Below are positions 8,322 through 20,100 of a DNA stretch of 64,000 nucleotides, one piece after another (the first letter of the stretch is position 1; the number at the start of each line of letters is the position of its first letter). A program made the translations under genes and the position numbers. The notes below the pieces were generated by a model. It was not told the origin of the DNA, did no database searches, and saw only the letters and a program-made list of their open reading frames with translations. Source of the DNA: CAXBID01 sp963815305 (GTDB lineage Bacteria; Bacteroidota; Bacteroidia; Flavobacteriales; Flavobacteriaceae); the NCBI GenBank assembly GCA_963815305.1, contig CAWFFW010000001.1, positions 1,364,001 to 1,428,000 of the forward strand, given 5' to 3'.

Positions 8322-9146
8322 ATGTTACGACTTTTAAATTTAGAATTACAAAAGCTACTATTAAATAGAACTAGTAAAATACTCATTTTTGTGTCTTTTA
8401 TTTTACCTTTTTTTGTTATCATTTTATCCTCATTAAAAATTAACGTATTTGGTTTTTTTACACTCGAACTAGGAGAATTAGGCGTCTTTAACTTTCCCAT
8501 CATTTGGCATTTAAATACTTTTTTTGCTTCACAATTTAAATTTTTCTTTGGTATAGTAGTGGTTAGTATGATTGGTAATGAGTATAGCAATAAAACCATT
8601 AAACAAAATCTAATTGATGGCTTAAGTAAAAAAGAATTTATTCTATCTAAGTTTTTCGCTATTGTATTCTTTTCATTAGTATCTACAATACTTATAGGGT
8701 TTATTTCTATATGTATAGGTTTATATTATTCAAGTTACAATGAGTTTAGCATTATAATTCAAGAAACAAATTTTTTGATTGCCTATTTTGTTAAACTCGT
8801 TGGTTTTTTTAGTTTGTGCCTATTCTTTGGTATGTTAGTAAAACGCTCTGCTTTTGCATTGGCCTTTTTATTTATATTATATATTTTAGAATGGATATTG
8901 TTTGGTTTGATGGCTTGGAAATCAGATGCAAATATGGCTGAAAAAATTCAAAATTTTTTCCCTTTAAAATCTATGTATAAATTAATAGACCAACCCTTCC
9001 AACGCGTCGCTATTTCAAAGTTTCCAGAAAAATCTCAATTAGTTTATGATTATGCAGTACACTGGTATGAAATAGTTATAGTTTTAGGTTGGACTGCTAT
9101 TTTCGTGTTTTTATCCTATAGATTATTAAAAAAGCGAGATTTGTAA
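8322..9146 (+). CDS. ABC-2-type transporter permease
   Basis: A 274-residue protein with about six hydrophobic helices: an N-terminal helix (~20-38) after a short cytoplasmic stretch, four helices between ~75 and 205, and a last one near the end (~250-265) followed by a basic tail RLLKKRDL. The loop NEYSNKTIKQNLIDGLSK is typical of ABC-2 permeases partnered with CcmA-like ATPases. It forms a two-gene exporter with the preceding ATPase. The cargo cannot be deduced. Confidence 0.85.
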   Translation: MLRLLNLELQKLLLNRTSKILIFVSFILPFFVIILSSLKINVFGFFTLELGELGVFNFPIIWHLNTFFASQFKFFFGIVVVSMIGNEYSNKTIKQNLIDGLSKKEFILSKFFAIVFFSLVSTILIGFISICIGLYYSSYNEFSIIIQETNFLIAYFVKLVGFFSLCLFFGMLVKRSAFALAFLFILYILEWILFGLMAWKSDANMAEKIQNFFPLKSMYKLIDQPFQRVAISKFPEKSQLVYDYAVHWYEIVIVLGWTAIFVFLSYRLLKKRDL

Positions 9147-9154
9147 TATCTTTG
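9147..9154 (+). promoter_or_regulatory. Bacteroidota -7 box of the first T9SS surface-protein gene
   Basis: TATCTTTG, an exact TAnnTTTG, starts right after the permease stop and ends 24 bases before ATG 9179. It supports 9179 rather than the TTG at 9152 as the start. Confidence 0.5.
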
Positions 9155-9178
9155 ATAGCATTGCTGTCCAAAAGAAAG

Positions 9179-11897
9179 ATGAGAAAAAATTTTTTTTTAG
9201 TAATTTCCTTACTAAGCCTTTACGTTACATCACAAAACGAAGCCTCTAACTGGTTTTTTGGTGAAAATGCTGGGATATCTTTCGACCTTGACACCAATAC
9301 TATTACAAAATCATTTGACGGTCAATTAAATACACGCGAAGGTTGCTCATCCATTTCAGATGATAATGGAAACTTACTTTTTTATACGGACGGTTTAAAT
9401 GTGTGGAATAAAAACCATTCAATCATGTCAAATGGTTTTGGACTAAATGGAGACGAATCTAGTACACAATCTGCTATTATCGTCCCTAAACCAAACAATC
9501 CTAATATATATTATGTGTTTACCGTTGATGATCGAGAACGGGATGGATTTACTTATGGTCTTAATTATTCAGAGATAGACATGTCGCTTGACAGTGGTTT
9601 AGGAAGTGTTACCGTAAAAAACGTAAACCTATTGGCTGCATCCTCAGAAAAAATTACTGCTGTTCTAAAAGATTGTATTACTGAGGCTGTATGGGTTGTT
9701 ACATTTGCATCAGAAGGATGGCACAGGAGACTTTTACAATACGTTCCATGCTTTTGAAGTCACAAATACAGGGGTTAATACAACGTCTGTAAAATCACCT
9801 TTTGATACTTTTGTCTATGAACGTAGAGGTTATTTAAAACTGTCTCCAGATGGAACTAAAGTAGCATGTGCAAATGTTGGGGAAGGCTTGTATATTTATG
9901 ATTTTGATACGGCTCTTGGAATAGTGTCCAATGAAAAATTATTAAATATAAGTTCAAGTAATAGTGGCATCCTACCTTATGGGGTAGAATTTTCACCAAA
10001 TAGCAAGTTGCTTTATGTACATTCATCAAATGATTTTTTCGATTTTGAAAATCCTGATAATAATAATACCCCATGTAATCATTCTTCTACATTAACACAA
10101 TTTGATTTAACCGAATTAGATATACAACTTAGCGAAGTAATTATAGAGGAAAGATGTTTGTTTAGAGGTGGCTTACAACTTGGACCAGACGGCAAAATAT
10201 ACAGAGCCTTAAGTGTAAGTTATGATTTAGGTTTACCTTATTTAGGTGTCATCGAAAACCCTAACGTTATTGGTGCTGGATGTAATTATAAACACAATGC
10301 TATAGACTTAGCACCATTCAATTCTACACAGGGATTACCTCCTTTTATTGCTTCTTTTTTTAATACTGAAATAGATATTATTAAAAATGGTGAAAGTTCA
10401 ATAAATCTAGCACTTTGCGATGGAGACATTTATACCTTAACCGCTGAAAATATTATTGGTGCTACCTATTTTTGGACTTTGGATGGTGTACCACAACCAG
10501 AAAATAATTTTAAGTTAGATGTGTCACAAGGTGGTCATTACGAAGTTTATATTGAGCCTAATAATGGTGATTGTGCTATAGAAGGACAAGCTTTTGTGTT
10601 TTTTAATGAAAACCCAAATGCATTTAATCATACCATACTCCAATGCGATGAAGACGGTTTGTTAGACGGTTTTACTTTATTTAATTTAAATGAAGCTAAC
10701 GACAACTTGACCGGTTCTGCTCTAAATCGCTCAACGAAATTTTATACAGATAATGCTAGGCTCAATGAAGTTGATGGCAATATTTTCAATAATACCAGTA
10801 ATCCACAAACTATTTATGTTGAAGTTATTGATGATACAACTGGTTGTCTCAACACTGCCGAACTACTACTAAATGTAAGCATTACAGATTCTAAAGACAC
10901 TATATTACCCGCTGTTTGTGATGACGATGGCGTTGAAGATGGATTTCATATTTTCAAATTAAGTGATGCTGATAGTGCTGTAACAAATGGACTGCCATCA
11001 GGATTAAATATTTTCTATTTTGAAACTTACGAAGATGCATTACTAGAAGTTAATACTTTAGGAGATACTTACACAAATACAACACCATACAACCAAACGA
11101 TCTATGCACGAGTAGAAAATGCTAATAATTGTTATGGTATAAGCGAAGTAACTTTGATAGTAAATAAATTACCTGATATAGAAACTGAAGATTCAAGATA
11201 TTATTGTTTAAATAAATTTCCACAAACAATTACTGTTAATGCAGCCGTAGCAAATGATTTTTCAAGTAATTACTCATATATCTGGTCGACTGGAGAAAAT
11301 ACATTCGAAATTCAAATTAATGAGCCAGGAACTTATACTGTAACCGTTACAAATGCAAATGGATGTTCAAAGGATAGAACAATTACTATTGAAGCATCAA
11401 ACATTGCTCTTTTTAATGACATAAATGTGTTAGATGTTGCACAAAATAATACTATAACTGCCATAGTTTCTGGAGAAGGTATTTATGAATATGCCTTATA
11501 TGATGATGATAATGTAATGATTGCCAACTACCAGGAAAGTAATGTGTTTGAAAATGTGTTTCCTGGTTTTTATACGGTGTATGTTAGAGATATAAAGAAT
11601 GATTGTGGGTTAGTTAACGATAAAGTTTCCGTAGTCGGTTTCCCAAAATTTTTTACACCAAATAACGATGGTCTCCACGATACTTGGCAAGTTTACGGAA
11701 TATCTAGCATGTTTCAGCCTAATACAAAAATTTTTATTTACAATCGGTTTGGTAAATTATTGAAACAACTAAATCCATTAGGTGCAGGATGGGATGGCTC
11801 ATATGAAGGAGAAATATTACCTACTGATGATTATTGGTTTTCAGTCACTCTCCAAGATGGTAGAACATTCAAAAACCATTTTACTCTAAAGAAATAA
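9179..11897 (+). CDS. T9SS type B sorting domain surface protein, split by a one-base frameshift at ~9711-9717
   Basis: The signal peptide begins MRKNFFLVISLLSLYVTSQN. The N-terminal half looks like a beta-propeller/lactonase-like domain (LKLSPDGTKVA, VEFSPNSKLLYV, LGPDGKIYRA). Two Asp-rich repeats follow (CDEDGLLDGFTLFNL at ~10645, CDDDGVEDGFHIFKL at ~10918), then a PKD-like segment (YIWSTGEN, GTYTVTVTNANGC) and the gliding-motility-type C-terminal domain (FFTPNNDGLHDTW, FIYNRFGKLLKQL, GWDGSYEG, DDYWFSVTLQDGR). Reading is broken: the first frame runs to 9757, while the rest lies in the +1 frame. Removing one base from CAGAAG at 9711-9716 gives a continuous ASEDGTGDFY. The C-terminal domain directs outer-membrane crossing by T9SS and surface attachment or release; ligand unknown. 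Confidence 0.8.
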
Positions 11898-12043
11898 ATT
11901 TTAGTACCCAAAAACCTAATAAAAATGCACTTATACTATTTTTTTTGCGTTTAATCTCAAAAAAATCTATTTTTCACAAAACATCTAGAGCCCTAATCTA
12001 AATCTATTTTCATAAAAAAATTGAAAAAAGAATATTACCTGCT
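11898..12043. other. Intergenic region between T9SS genes
   Basis: AT-rich, 146 bases, without a convincing hairpin terminator or consensus promoter box. Confidence 0.4.
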
Positions 12044-15000
12044 ATGAGATATATATGCTATATATTTATATTATTTTTTTGCTGTAGTAATTTTATGTTC
12101 TCGCAACAAATTTCTGTAGATAATACTGTTGGTTTACAGCAACTTATTGAAGATAATCTTGTTGATGGCTGTGTAGATATTTCTAATATAACGTCAATTG
12201 TTAACGGTATTCCATATGGCTTACCAAGTTATGGGTATTTTGAACGTGCAAGTTCAAACTTTCCTTTTGAAAATGGTATCGTATTAACAACCGGAAATGC
12301 CGCATCAGCAGGTAACGGCGTCATTTCTCCTACGCTGAGTGAAGGGTCTTCTATTTGGGGTACTGATCCTGATTTAGAGACCGCCTTAAATACAACCAAT
12401 ACTCAAAATGCAACTTCAATAGAATTTGATATTATTTCAACATCTGGTCAATTTCAATTCAATTACTTATTTGCATCCGAAGATTATGATGGTATTAACC
12501 CTTGCCAAGTTTCTGACGGTTTTGTTTTTTTAATAAAAGAAACTGGCAGTCCCGGTCCTTATCAAAATATTGCGTTGGTTCCTGGAACTTCTGATCCTGT
12601 AAATACGGGTACTGTTCACACCAACTTACTCCCCGCCTGTGCCGCTCAAAATGAACAATATTTTGATGGCTATAATTTAGGTGATACCAATTATATAGGA
12701 CGTACTACAGTTTTAACTGCATCAACCACAGTAACCCCTTTAATTTCTTATCACATTAAACTTATAATTGCCGACCAAACGGATGGCACATTTGATTCAG
12801 CGGTATTTATAGAAGGAAATAGTTTTAAAATTTTAGATTTAGGTCCAGATATTACAACTTGTGCAAGTTCAGCTATTTTAGATGCTAATATTCAAAATCC
12901 AGCAGCAACTTATGAATGGTTTTTAAATGGCGTTTCTATAAATGGTGAAACCAATCCAACAATTACTGTTATACAGAATGGAAACTATAGAGTTGAAGTG
13001 ACCGTATCGCTTAATGGAAGCGATTGTGTTGAAGATGATGAAATTAGTGTTATTGTAAATACTGAGGAAAGTATTACACCTATATCAAATTATGAATTAT
13101 GTGATGACAGTAGTGGAGACGGCGAAGAGATTTTTGATCTATCAATAAAAGATGCAGAACTTATTCCAAATATCCCTTTTTCTAATTATACATTCTCCTA
13201 CCATTTTTCTGAAATTGAGGCTAGAGCTGATATTAACGAAATAACAACACCTATACCTAACCCTCAAAACCCACAACCCATATTTGTAAGAATTGAAGAT
13301 TTAGATAGCAATTGTTATGCTTATACAAGTTTTAATCTTATAGTAAATCCATTACCAATTGTTGTTACTCCATCAGCTTTAGAAATTTGTGATACTGATG
13401 ATTCGCCTGACGGTTACGCCATAATCGATTTAACAGAGAAAAATGATGAAATAACTGCAGGTAACACCAATTTAAATGTAAGCTACCATTATAACCCAAC
13501 GGATGCCAGTAATGGTAATAACCCAATACCAATACCTTATATAAATACAAACACGCCTAGTAGTACCGTTTATGTTAGAGTAGTGAATTTACAAACTGGC
13601 TGCATTCAAACCACTACTCTTAATGTAAATATCACAGTCAGCCCTATCGTCAATAGAAACACCCAATTTATTGATGCTTGTGATGCGGACCAAGATGGAT
13701 CGGCTAATTTTGATTTAACTCAAGTAATTTCTGATGTTTTAGACGGTTTACCTGCTACAGATGTTATTGTAACATTTCATGAAGATAGAGACGATGCTCA
13801 AATGGGAACGAATGCCATAGCCAATGAAACCAATTATCAAAATTTAGTTCCAAATCTACAAACACTCTATATTAGAATTGAAGACAGAAACACAGGCTGT
13901 GCTTCGGTAGTAGATTTGGAAGTTCATACCAATTTATTGTTAACAGGAACCGATACTGGAGATTTTGCCTTATGTGATAGCAATGATGATGAAAATGACA
14001 CCTTAGATTTTAATTTAAATACTATAGAGAATTATATCGCAAATAATTTACCCAATCCAATTACAGTTACTTTTTTTGAATCTCAAAATGATAGAGATAG
14101 CAATATAAACGCCCTTGATAAAACACAACTATATGCTGCCGTTAGTCCAACAACCTTGTATATTCGAATTGAAGATGGTAATTGTTCAGAAGTAGCCGAA
14201 ATAACATTACTTGTTAACCCTATTTTATTATTTAATCCAGCTAGCCCTGTTCCCTATTGTGATAGCGATGATGATGGCATGGTTAGTATCGATTTACAAT
14301 CATTAGATGATTTGATTACAAATGATAATGCAAACTTTAGTGTTACTTATTTTACAGACCCATCTGATGCTGATAATAATAGTAATCAATTACCCCCTTT
14401 TTACACAAATACAAATTCAACAGAAACATTATATGCAAGAATCGAGCATATTCTTACAGGTTGCCATACCGTAAACGAATTTGAAATTGAGATCCGTACA
14501 GCTCCACAAGCTACGCAACCGCTGCCTTACATTATTTGTGATGATAATCAAGATGGATTTTCAGTTGTTAATCTTGAAGATAAAATATCCGAAATTGTAA
14601 GTGATCCATCTGTCGTTAATATTGATTTTTTTACTTCTTTTGAAGATGCTACCACATTTATAGATCCTATTCCTCAATCAAATTTATCAGCTTATAATGC
14701 TGATACACAAATTATTTACATCCGGGTAGAAAGTAATATTAACACTTCAGGCTGTTTTAATATTGTTGAGTTAGAAGTGATTGTAAACACCCTACCCCTA
14801 ATTCCAACAATAAGTAATTTTCAAATTTGTCAAACAGGAGGAAGCAGTACTGCCGATTTTTTATTAGTTGATAAAGATGTTGAAATTTTAAATGGACAAA
14901 CAGGAAAAGAAGTTTTTTATTTTGAAGATGCTAGTTATACAACTCCAATTGATAAAAATACTGTATATCAAAATACAACAAGTCCACAAACCATATATGT

Positions 15001-16921
15001 TAGAGTAGAAAATATAACAGATGCTACCTGTTTTGACACAGCCACATTTATATTACAAGTATCACCAGACCCCATTTATAATACACCTACGCCTTTTTTA
15101 ACCTGTGACGATATTAGCAATGATGAAATAGAAAGTTTTGATTTAGATATTAAAATTGCTGAAATATCTCAAGGGTCAACCGATAATTTAAATATTTCGT
15201 TTCATTTATCGCGGAATGACGCAGAAAATAGTTTTGGAGCTTTAACATCACCTTATACAAATAATGCCAATCCACAAACCTTGTATGCCAGAATTGAAAG
15301 TGATGACTCATTATGTTTTGTTATTGAAGAAATAAGTTTAAATATAGTTCCAGCCCCAGATATCAGTGAAGTAACTTCACCATTAATAGAATGTGATACA
15401 GATTACGATGGGTTTACAGCATTTAATTTAGAAGACGTAGATTTTGAAATTTTTGATAGAATACAATCCAATCTCACTATAAACTACTTCGAGAACTTTG
15501 ATGACATTAATCAAGATGATGGACTGGACAATACAAATGAGATACCTGATCCACAAAATTTTATTTCAGATTCTAAAATAGCTTATATTAAAGTAGCTAA
15601 TTCTTTAACAGCGTGTTTTAGTGTTATTCCTTTAGAGTTAATTGTTAATTTACCTCCAGCAACTAATACTATTGGAACCATTGAGATTTGCGATAACGAT
15701 ACTGATACTTATGATTTATCTCAAGTAGATCACTTAATTGTTGATAACGCGAGTGTAGTATCCATTTCATATCACGCCAATTTAAATGATGCACAAAACA
15801 ATATAGCGCCCCTAAACAGTACTTTCAATTATACAACAAGCAATCATACCATATTCATTAGATTAACGGATAATAACAATGGTTGCCCCATAGTAACCGA
15901 TTTTAATTTACAAATAAATGAAAACCCAATAGCCAATATACCTCCTGATTTAATTGAGTGTGATGACGATTTTGATGGCACTTTAATATTTAACTTAACA
16001 AATAACAATGATGTAATTTTAGGCGCTCAAGACCCTGCACTGCATAGCATTACGTTTTACAGCGAATTGATGGATGCAGAACAAGAAAATAATGCTTTAA
16101 ATAATTTATACGCTTCTGTAGATGGAGAAGTTATTTATGCCCGACTAGAAAAAAACAATACCGGGTGTTATGATATTACACAGTTTAGTACATTTATAAA
16201 TCCATTACCCGTTATTCCTATTAATGATGTTTTACCACTTTGTATAAATGATTTACCTTTAATTATAAATGCATACACAGGGAATCCTAACGATACCTAT
16301 GTATGGTCAACTGGAGAAACAACATCTCAAATAGAACTGAATGATCCCTCTCAAGTTGGTAATTATTCGGTAACGGTTACTTCAATAAATATTGGATCAA
16401 ATGATTGTAGTTTTACAAAAAACTTTGATGTTAATGAATCTGAAATAGCCAATATAAACCTTACGACCACTGTTGATTTTGCAGATCCTAACAACATAAC
16501 CGTATATGTAAATGGCATTGGAGACTATGAATATGTTTTAGATAACGGAACCCCCCAAAAATCAAATGTTTTTAACAATGTATCTCTTGGTGAACATATG
16601 GTAACCGTTATTGATCTTTTAGGTTGTGTCCCAGTTTCAACACCAGTTTTTGTATTTGATATTCCAAAATTTGTAACGCCAAATAATGATGGTGCTTTTG
16701 ATACTTGGCATATAGTAGGTGCAAATCAACTACCAGGATCTGTGGTTTACATTTATAACCGATACGGGAAACTCTTAAAAACACTTCCATATACATCGCC
16801 TGGTTGGGACGGTACATTTAACGGCCAAAATATGCCAGCAGATGATTATTGGTTTGTTGCTAAAGTGGTTCAAGATGGAAATGCTTTTAATATTAGAGGT
16901 CATTTTGCATTAAAACGCTAA
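12044..16921 (+). CDS. Giant T9SS type B surface protein with choice-of-anchor L domain and 11 Asp-rich repeats
   Basis: 1625 residues. The signal peptide begins MRYICYIFILFFCCSNFMFS. Residues ~25-270 match the choice-of-anchor L pattern (LVDGCVDISNITS, GIVLTTGNA, FDIISTSGQFQFNYLFASED, DGFVFLI). Then come eleven tandem modules of ~85-100 residues, each opening with an acidic Cys motif such as LCDDSSGDG, ICDTDDSPDG, ACDADQDG, YCDSDDDG or ECDDDFDG plus F-N/D-L, and closing with YVRVED..TGC....VNPLP. One module (ICQTGGSSTADF, ~residue 928) has lost the acidic cluster. A PKD-like segment (YVWSTGETTSQIEL) and the type B C-terminal domain (FVTPNNDGAFDTW, YIYNRYGKLLKTL, GWDGTFNGQ) end the protein. 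The acidic loops look Ca2+-binding; an adhesive or structural surface role is inferred. Confidence 0.9.
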   Translation: MRYICYIFILFFCCSNFMFSQQISVDNTVGLQQLIEDNLVDGCVDISNITSIVNGIPYGLPSYGYFERASSNFPFENGIVLTTGNAASAGNGVISPTLSEGSSIWGTDPDLETALNTTNTQNATSIEFDIISTSGQFQFNYLFASEDYDGINPCQVSDGFVFLIKETGSPGPYQNIALVPGTSDPVNTGTVHTNLLPACAAQNEQYFDGYNLGDTNYIGRTTVLTASTTVTPLISYHIKLIIADQTDGTFDSAVFIEGNSFKILDLGPDITTCASSAILDANIQNPAATYEWFLNGVSINGETNPTITVIQNGNYRVEVTVSLNGSDCVEDDEISVIVNTEESITPISNYELCDDSSGDGEEIFDLSIKDAELIPNIPFSNYTFSYHFSEIEARADINEITTPIPNPQNPQPIFVRIEDLDSNCYAYTSFNLIVNPLPIVVTPSALEICDTDDSPDGYAIIDLTEKNDEITAGNTNLNVSYHYNPTDASNGNNPIPIPYINTNTPSSTVYVRVVNLQTGCIQTTTLNVNITVSPIVNRNTQFIDACDADQDGSANFDLTQVISDVLDGLPATDVIVTFHEDRDDAQMGTNAIANETNYQNLVPNLQTLYIRIEDRNTGCASVVDLEVHTNLLLTGTDTGDFALCDSNDDENDTLDFNLNTIENYIANNLPNPITVTFFESQNDRDSNINALDKTQLYAAVSPTTLYIRIEDGNCSEVAEITLLVNPILLFNPASPVPYCDSDDDGMVSIDLQSLDDLITNDNANFSVTYFTDPSDADNNSNQLPPFYTNTNSTETLYARIEHILTGCHTVNEFEIEIRTAPQATQPLPYIICDDNQDGFSVVNLEDKISEIVSDPSVVNIDFFTSFEDATTFIDPIPQSNLSAYNADTQIIYIRVESNINTSGCFNIVELEVIVNTLPLIPTISNFQICQTGGSSTADFLLVDKDVEILNGQTGKEVFYFEDASYTTPIDKNTVYQNTTSPQTIYVRVENITDATCFDTATFILQVSPDPIYNTPTPFLTCDDISNDEIESFDLDIKIAEISQGSTDNLNISFHLSRNDAENSFGALTSPYTNNANPQTLYARIESDDSLCFVIEEISLNIVPAPDISEVTSPLIECDTDYDGFTAFNLEDVDFEIFDRIQSNLTINYFENFDDINQDDGLDNTNEIPDPQNFISDSKIAYIKVANSLTACFSVIPLELIVNLPPATNTIGTIEICDNDTDTYDLSQVDHLIVDNASVVSISYHANLNDAQNNIAPLNSTFNYTTSNHTIFIRLTDNNNGCPIVTDFNLQINENPIANIPPDLIECDDDFDGTLIFNLTNNNDVILGAQDPALHSITFYSELMDAEQENNALNNLYASVDGEVIYARLEKNNTGCYDITQFSTFINPLPVIPINDVLPLCINDLPLIINAYTGNPNDTYVWSTGETTSQIELNDPSQVGNYSVTVTSINIGSNDCSFTKNFDVNESEIANINLTTTVDFADPNNITVYVNGIGDYEYVLDNGTPQKSNVFNNVSLGEHMVTVIDLLGCVPVSTPVFVFDIPKFVTPNNDGAFDTWHIVGANQLPGSVVYIYNRYGKLLKTLPYTSPGWDGTFNGQNMPADDYWFVAKVVQDGNAFNIRGHFALKR

Positions 16922-17116
16922 GTCTCAAATACATTTTCTACTAAAATTTATCGACAAAAAAAAATATTATACCCTATCAATGGCTTTTTTTTACTTTTCA
17001 TCTAAAAAGAATAAACCTTGTAGTTTTTTTTAAGTCTAAATAAGGTGAAATACTATATTTTAGTCTTTCGTTCTATTTTGAACATTTATAATTAATAGCT
17101 ATTTTTATCATAATAG
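16922..17116. other. Intergenic region between the second and third T9SS genes
   Basis: 195 bases of AT-rich sequence with T-runs at ~16987 and ~17026. No exact TAnnTTTG box and no strong terminator hairpin was found. Confidence 0.4.
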
Positions 17117-20100
17117 ATGAATTTATTCAGATTTTTTAAAGGCCTTTTATTTGCAATAGTATTTTTTTTAGGTGTCCAAGGATTTGCTCAATTAAGCAGA
17201 ACCCATTATATTCCACCATTAACAGAATCTGGCTCGGGCTCATCCTCACCACAAGACCATTATATCTATATTTCTACACCTAAAGCTGGCTCATTTAGCT
17301 TTACAATAAAACCTGTTGGCCAAGGAGCTGCTGCTGAAATTTCTGGAACCGTTTCTAATGCAACACCATATATTTATAATATCGGAAGTGGTAGAAATAC
17401 GCAATTATTCGTTAATGTAATTGAAACAAGTACCGTTAAAACTAATAAAGGGTACATCATAGAAGCTCAAGATGTTATCTATGTTTCCATCAGGGTTAAT
17501 GCAGGTGCACAAGCTGGAGCATTAGTTAGCAAAGGATTGGCTGCTTTGGGAACGACATTTCGAGTAGGTAGTTACACGAACGAAAATCCTCAAGATAACT
17601 ACTTAAATTTTGTTTCGGTTATGGCTACTGAAGACAATACACAGATCTCTTTTAGTGACTTACCTGCTGGATTAGTTATAGAAAATTATACAGGTTTAAC
17701 TCCAATAAATGTGATATTAAATAAAGGAGAGAGTTATACTTTAGCTACAAATAGTAACAATGCTGTAATTAATAGAGATGGATTAATAGGCTGTTTAGTA
17801 AGTTCAAATAAATTCATAGTAGTCAACTGCGGTTCGGCCAATGGTAGTTTTCACAATGGTGGTGCAAGAGATTACGGAATAGATCAAATTGTTGATTTAT
17901 CAAAAGTAGGTACAGAATATATTTTTGTTAAAGGTAATGGCCAGAATGGATGGGAAAATGTTTTAATTGTAGCACATTCAAATAATACAACAATAAGTAT
18001 CAATGGTAATACTCCAGTAGCTACCATTAATGCAGGAGATTATTATCTAATTGAAGGAAACCAATACACATCTAGTGGTAACATGTATGTGCTTACCTCT
18101 GAGCCTGTATTTGCTTATCAAGGTGTGGGCGCTACTGATAGTGAAGCTAATCAAGGTATGTTTTTTGTACCACCTTTAAGTTGCGAAACTCGTGGAAATC
18201 TAGATAATATTGCCAATATTGAATCTATCGGAAGTACAACTTATACTGGCGGTATCTCTATAGTTACTAAAGTGGGAGCTACTGTAACGATTAATAATGC
18301 CCCTATTAGTAATTTTTCATCGGTTGGGCCTAATAATGTTACTGGCAAAACCGATTATGTAACTTATAAAGTAACGGGGCTAACTGGAAATATATCGGTT
18401 CAAAGTTCTGATGAGTTATACTGTGCTTATTTCAATTTTAATGGTGCAGCAACATCAGGAAGTTTTTATTCAGGATTTCCGAGTCCACCAGAAATAAATT
18501 TTGATGCTGTTTTTGCAACATTAGGCATATGTATTCCCAACGTTACTTTAGAAGTAGCAAATGCTGGTAGTTTTGATAGTTTTGAGTGGTTTTTTAATGA
18601 TGATAGTGGTGGAGGTTTTATTACTACTGGAAATACATCTTTACAATATACACCCACGGTATCTGGAACTTACAAATTAATAGGGACACTTAATTGTACT
18701 AATACAACTTTAGAATCTCTTGAAGTTCCCGTGAGTATTTGTCCTGACGATGTTGATAATGATGGTGTACCAGATAATACGGACATTGATAATGATAATG
18801 ATGGTATTTTAAACTGTACAGAATCTAATGGTAATCAAGATATTGATTTATCGAATCCAACGTCTGGAAGTATTCCAATTGGAGCATATACTTATACAGG
18901 TTCAATAAGTACGGACGGAAGTGCTGCAACTACACCTCTAGTTGGAACATCTGACGGTACTTTTATGAGTGAAACCCCAAGCAGAAATAACACGGGAGAA
19001 GTAAGTGTTACTTACGATTTAGTTTTCAATAATAATTTGAATTTATTATTTCAATATGCAACTTCTACGGCTTTAGGTAATGGATTACTTACCAATGACG
19101 AAGAATTTATAATTCGTGTACCTAACACTAGGACAATCACGCTTTTAGATCCAGATGACCAATTATTAGTTGACACCAATTTTGATGGTGTTTATGAAAC
19201 TGGTGTTACTCAAATTTCAGCTTTCGAAATCCGTTTTAAACGTAATGGAACCTCTCTAGCTTTTGGAACGGGTACATTTACTTTTTCTGCCAATTCAGTA
19301 AATGCTATAACGTATATTCATAAAAACACATCTGATACTAATAACAATCAAGCTACTTTCAAACTAACGGCGACTTGTGTTGCAAATGATAATGATTTTG
19401 ACGGTATTGAAGATGCATTAGATTTAGATAGTGATAACGACGGAATTCCTGACTTTATTGAAAACACAGGCATTCTTCAACCACTTTCTGGAATTGATGC
19501 CGACTTAAACGGGTTAGATGATATTTATGATATGGCTGGAATTCCTCTGGATAACGATGGAGACACCATTCCTGATTTTTATGATTTAGATAGTGATAAT
19601 GATGGTATAACGGATTTATTTGAAACCGGACAATTAGGCCTTTTTTCTGATACTGATTTAAACGGTATTGTAGACTCTGGTAGTCCATTTGGAACAAATG
19701 GATGGGTTGATAATGCTGAAACTTCACCAGATAGCAATCTTATAGGATATACTTTAAATGATTTTGATACAGATACTATTTTTAGTTATATGGATTCTGA
19801 TAGTGATGGAGACGGGTGTAGCGATGTTATTGAAGCAGGATTCTCTGATGCAAACAACGATGATTATTTAGGCGATGGTGCCGTTGTGGTAGATTCAACA
19901 ACAGATGCTACTACAGGCCAAGGTTTGGTTACCAATGCGAGTGATGGTTATACTGTACCAAATAGTGATTATTTAAATTTTGCAACAATCACTATTACCA
20001 CACAACCTCTAGATACAGAAGTTTGTGAATCTTCAAACCAAACTATGTCTGTAATTTCTGCTGATGCCGAAACTTATCAATGGGAATTAAGCACGGACGG

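Noticed and set aside
8285..8599. Minus-strand 104-codon frame inside the ABC permease gene
   Set aside because: Complete overlap with a well-supported membrane protein gene; no family features.
9696..9757. Programmed ribosomal frameshifting at CAGAAG in the T9SS, Ppx/GppA, lysA and grpE genes
   Set aside because: The hexamer is read in three different codon phases in the four genes, there is no common slippery codon pair or downstream structure, and many in-frame CAGAAG sites elsewhere do not shift.
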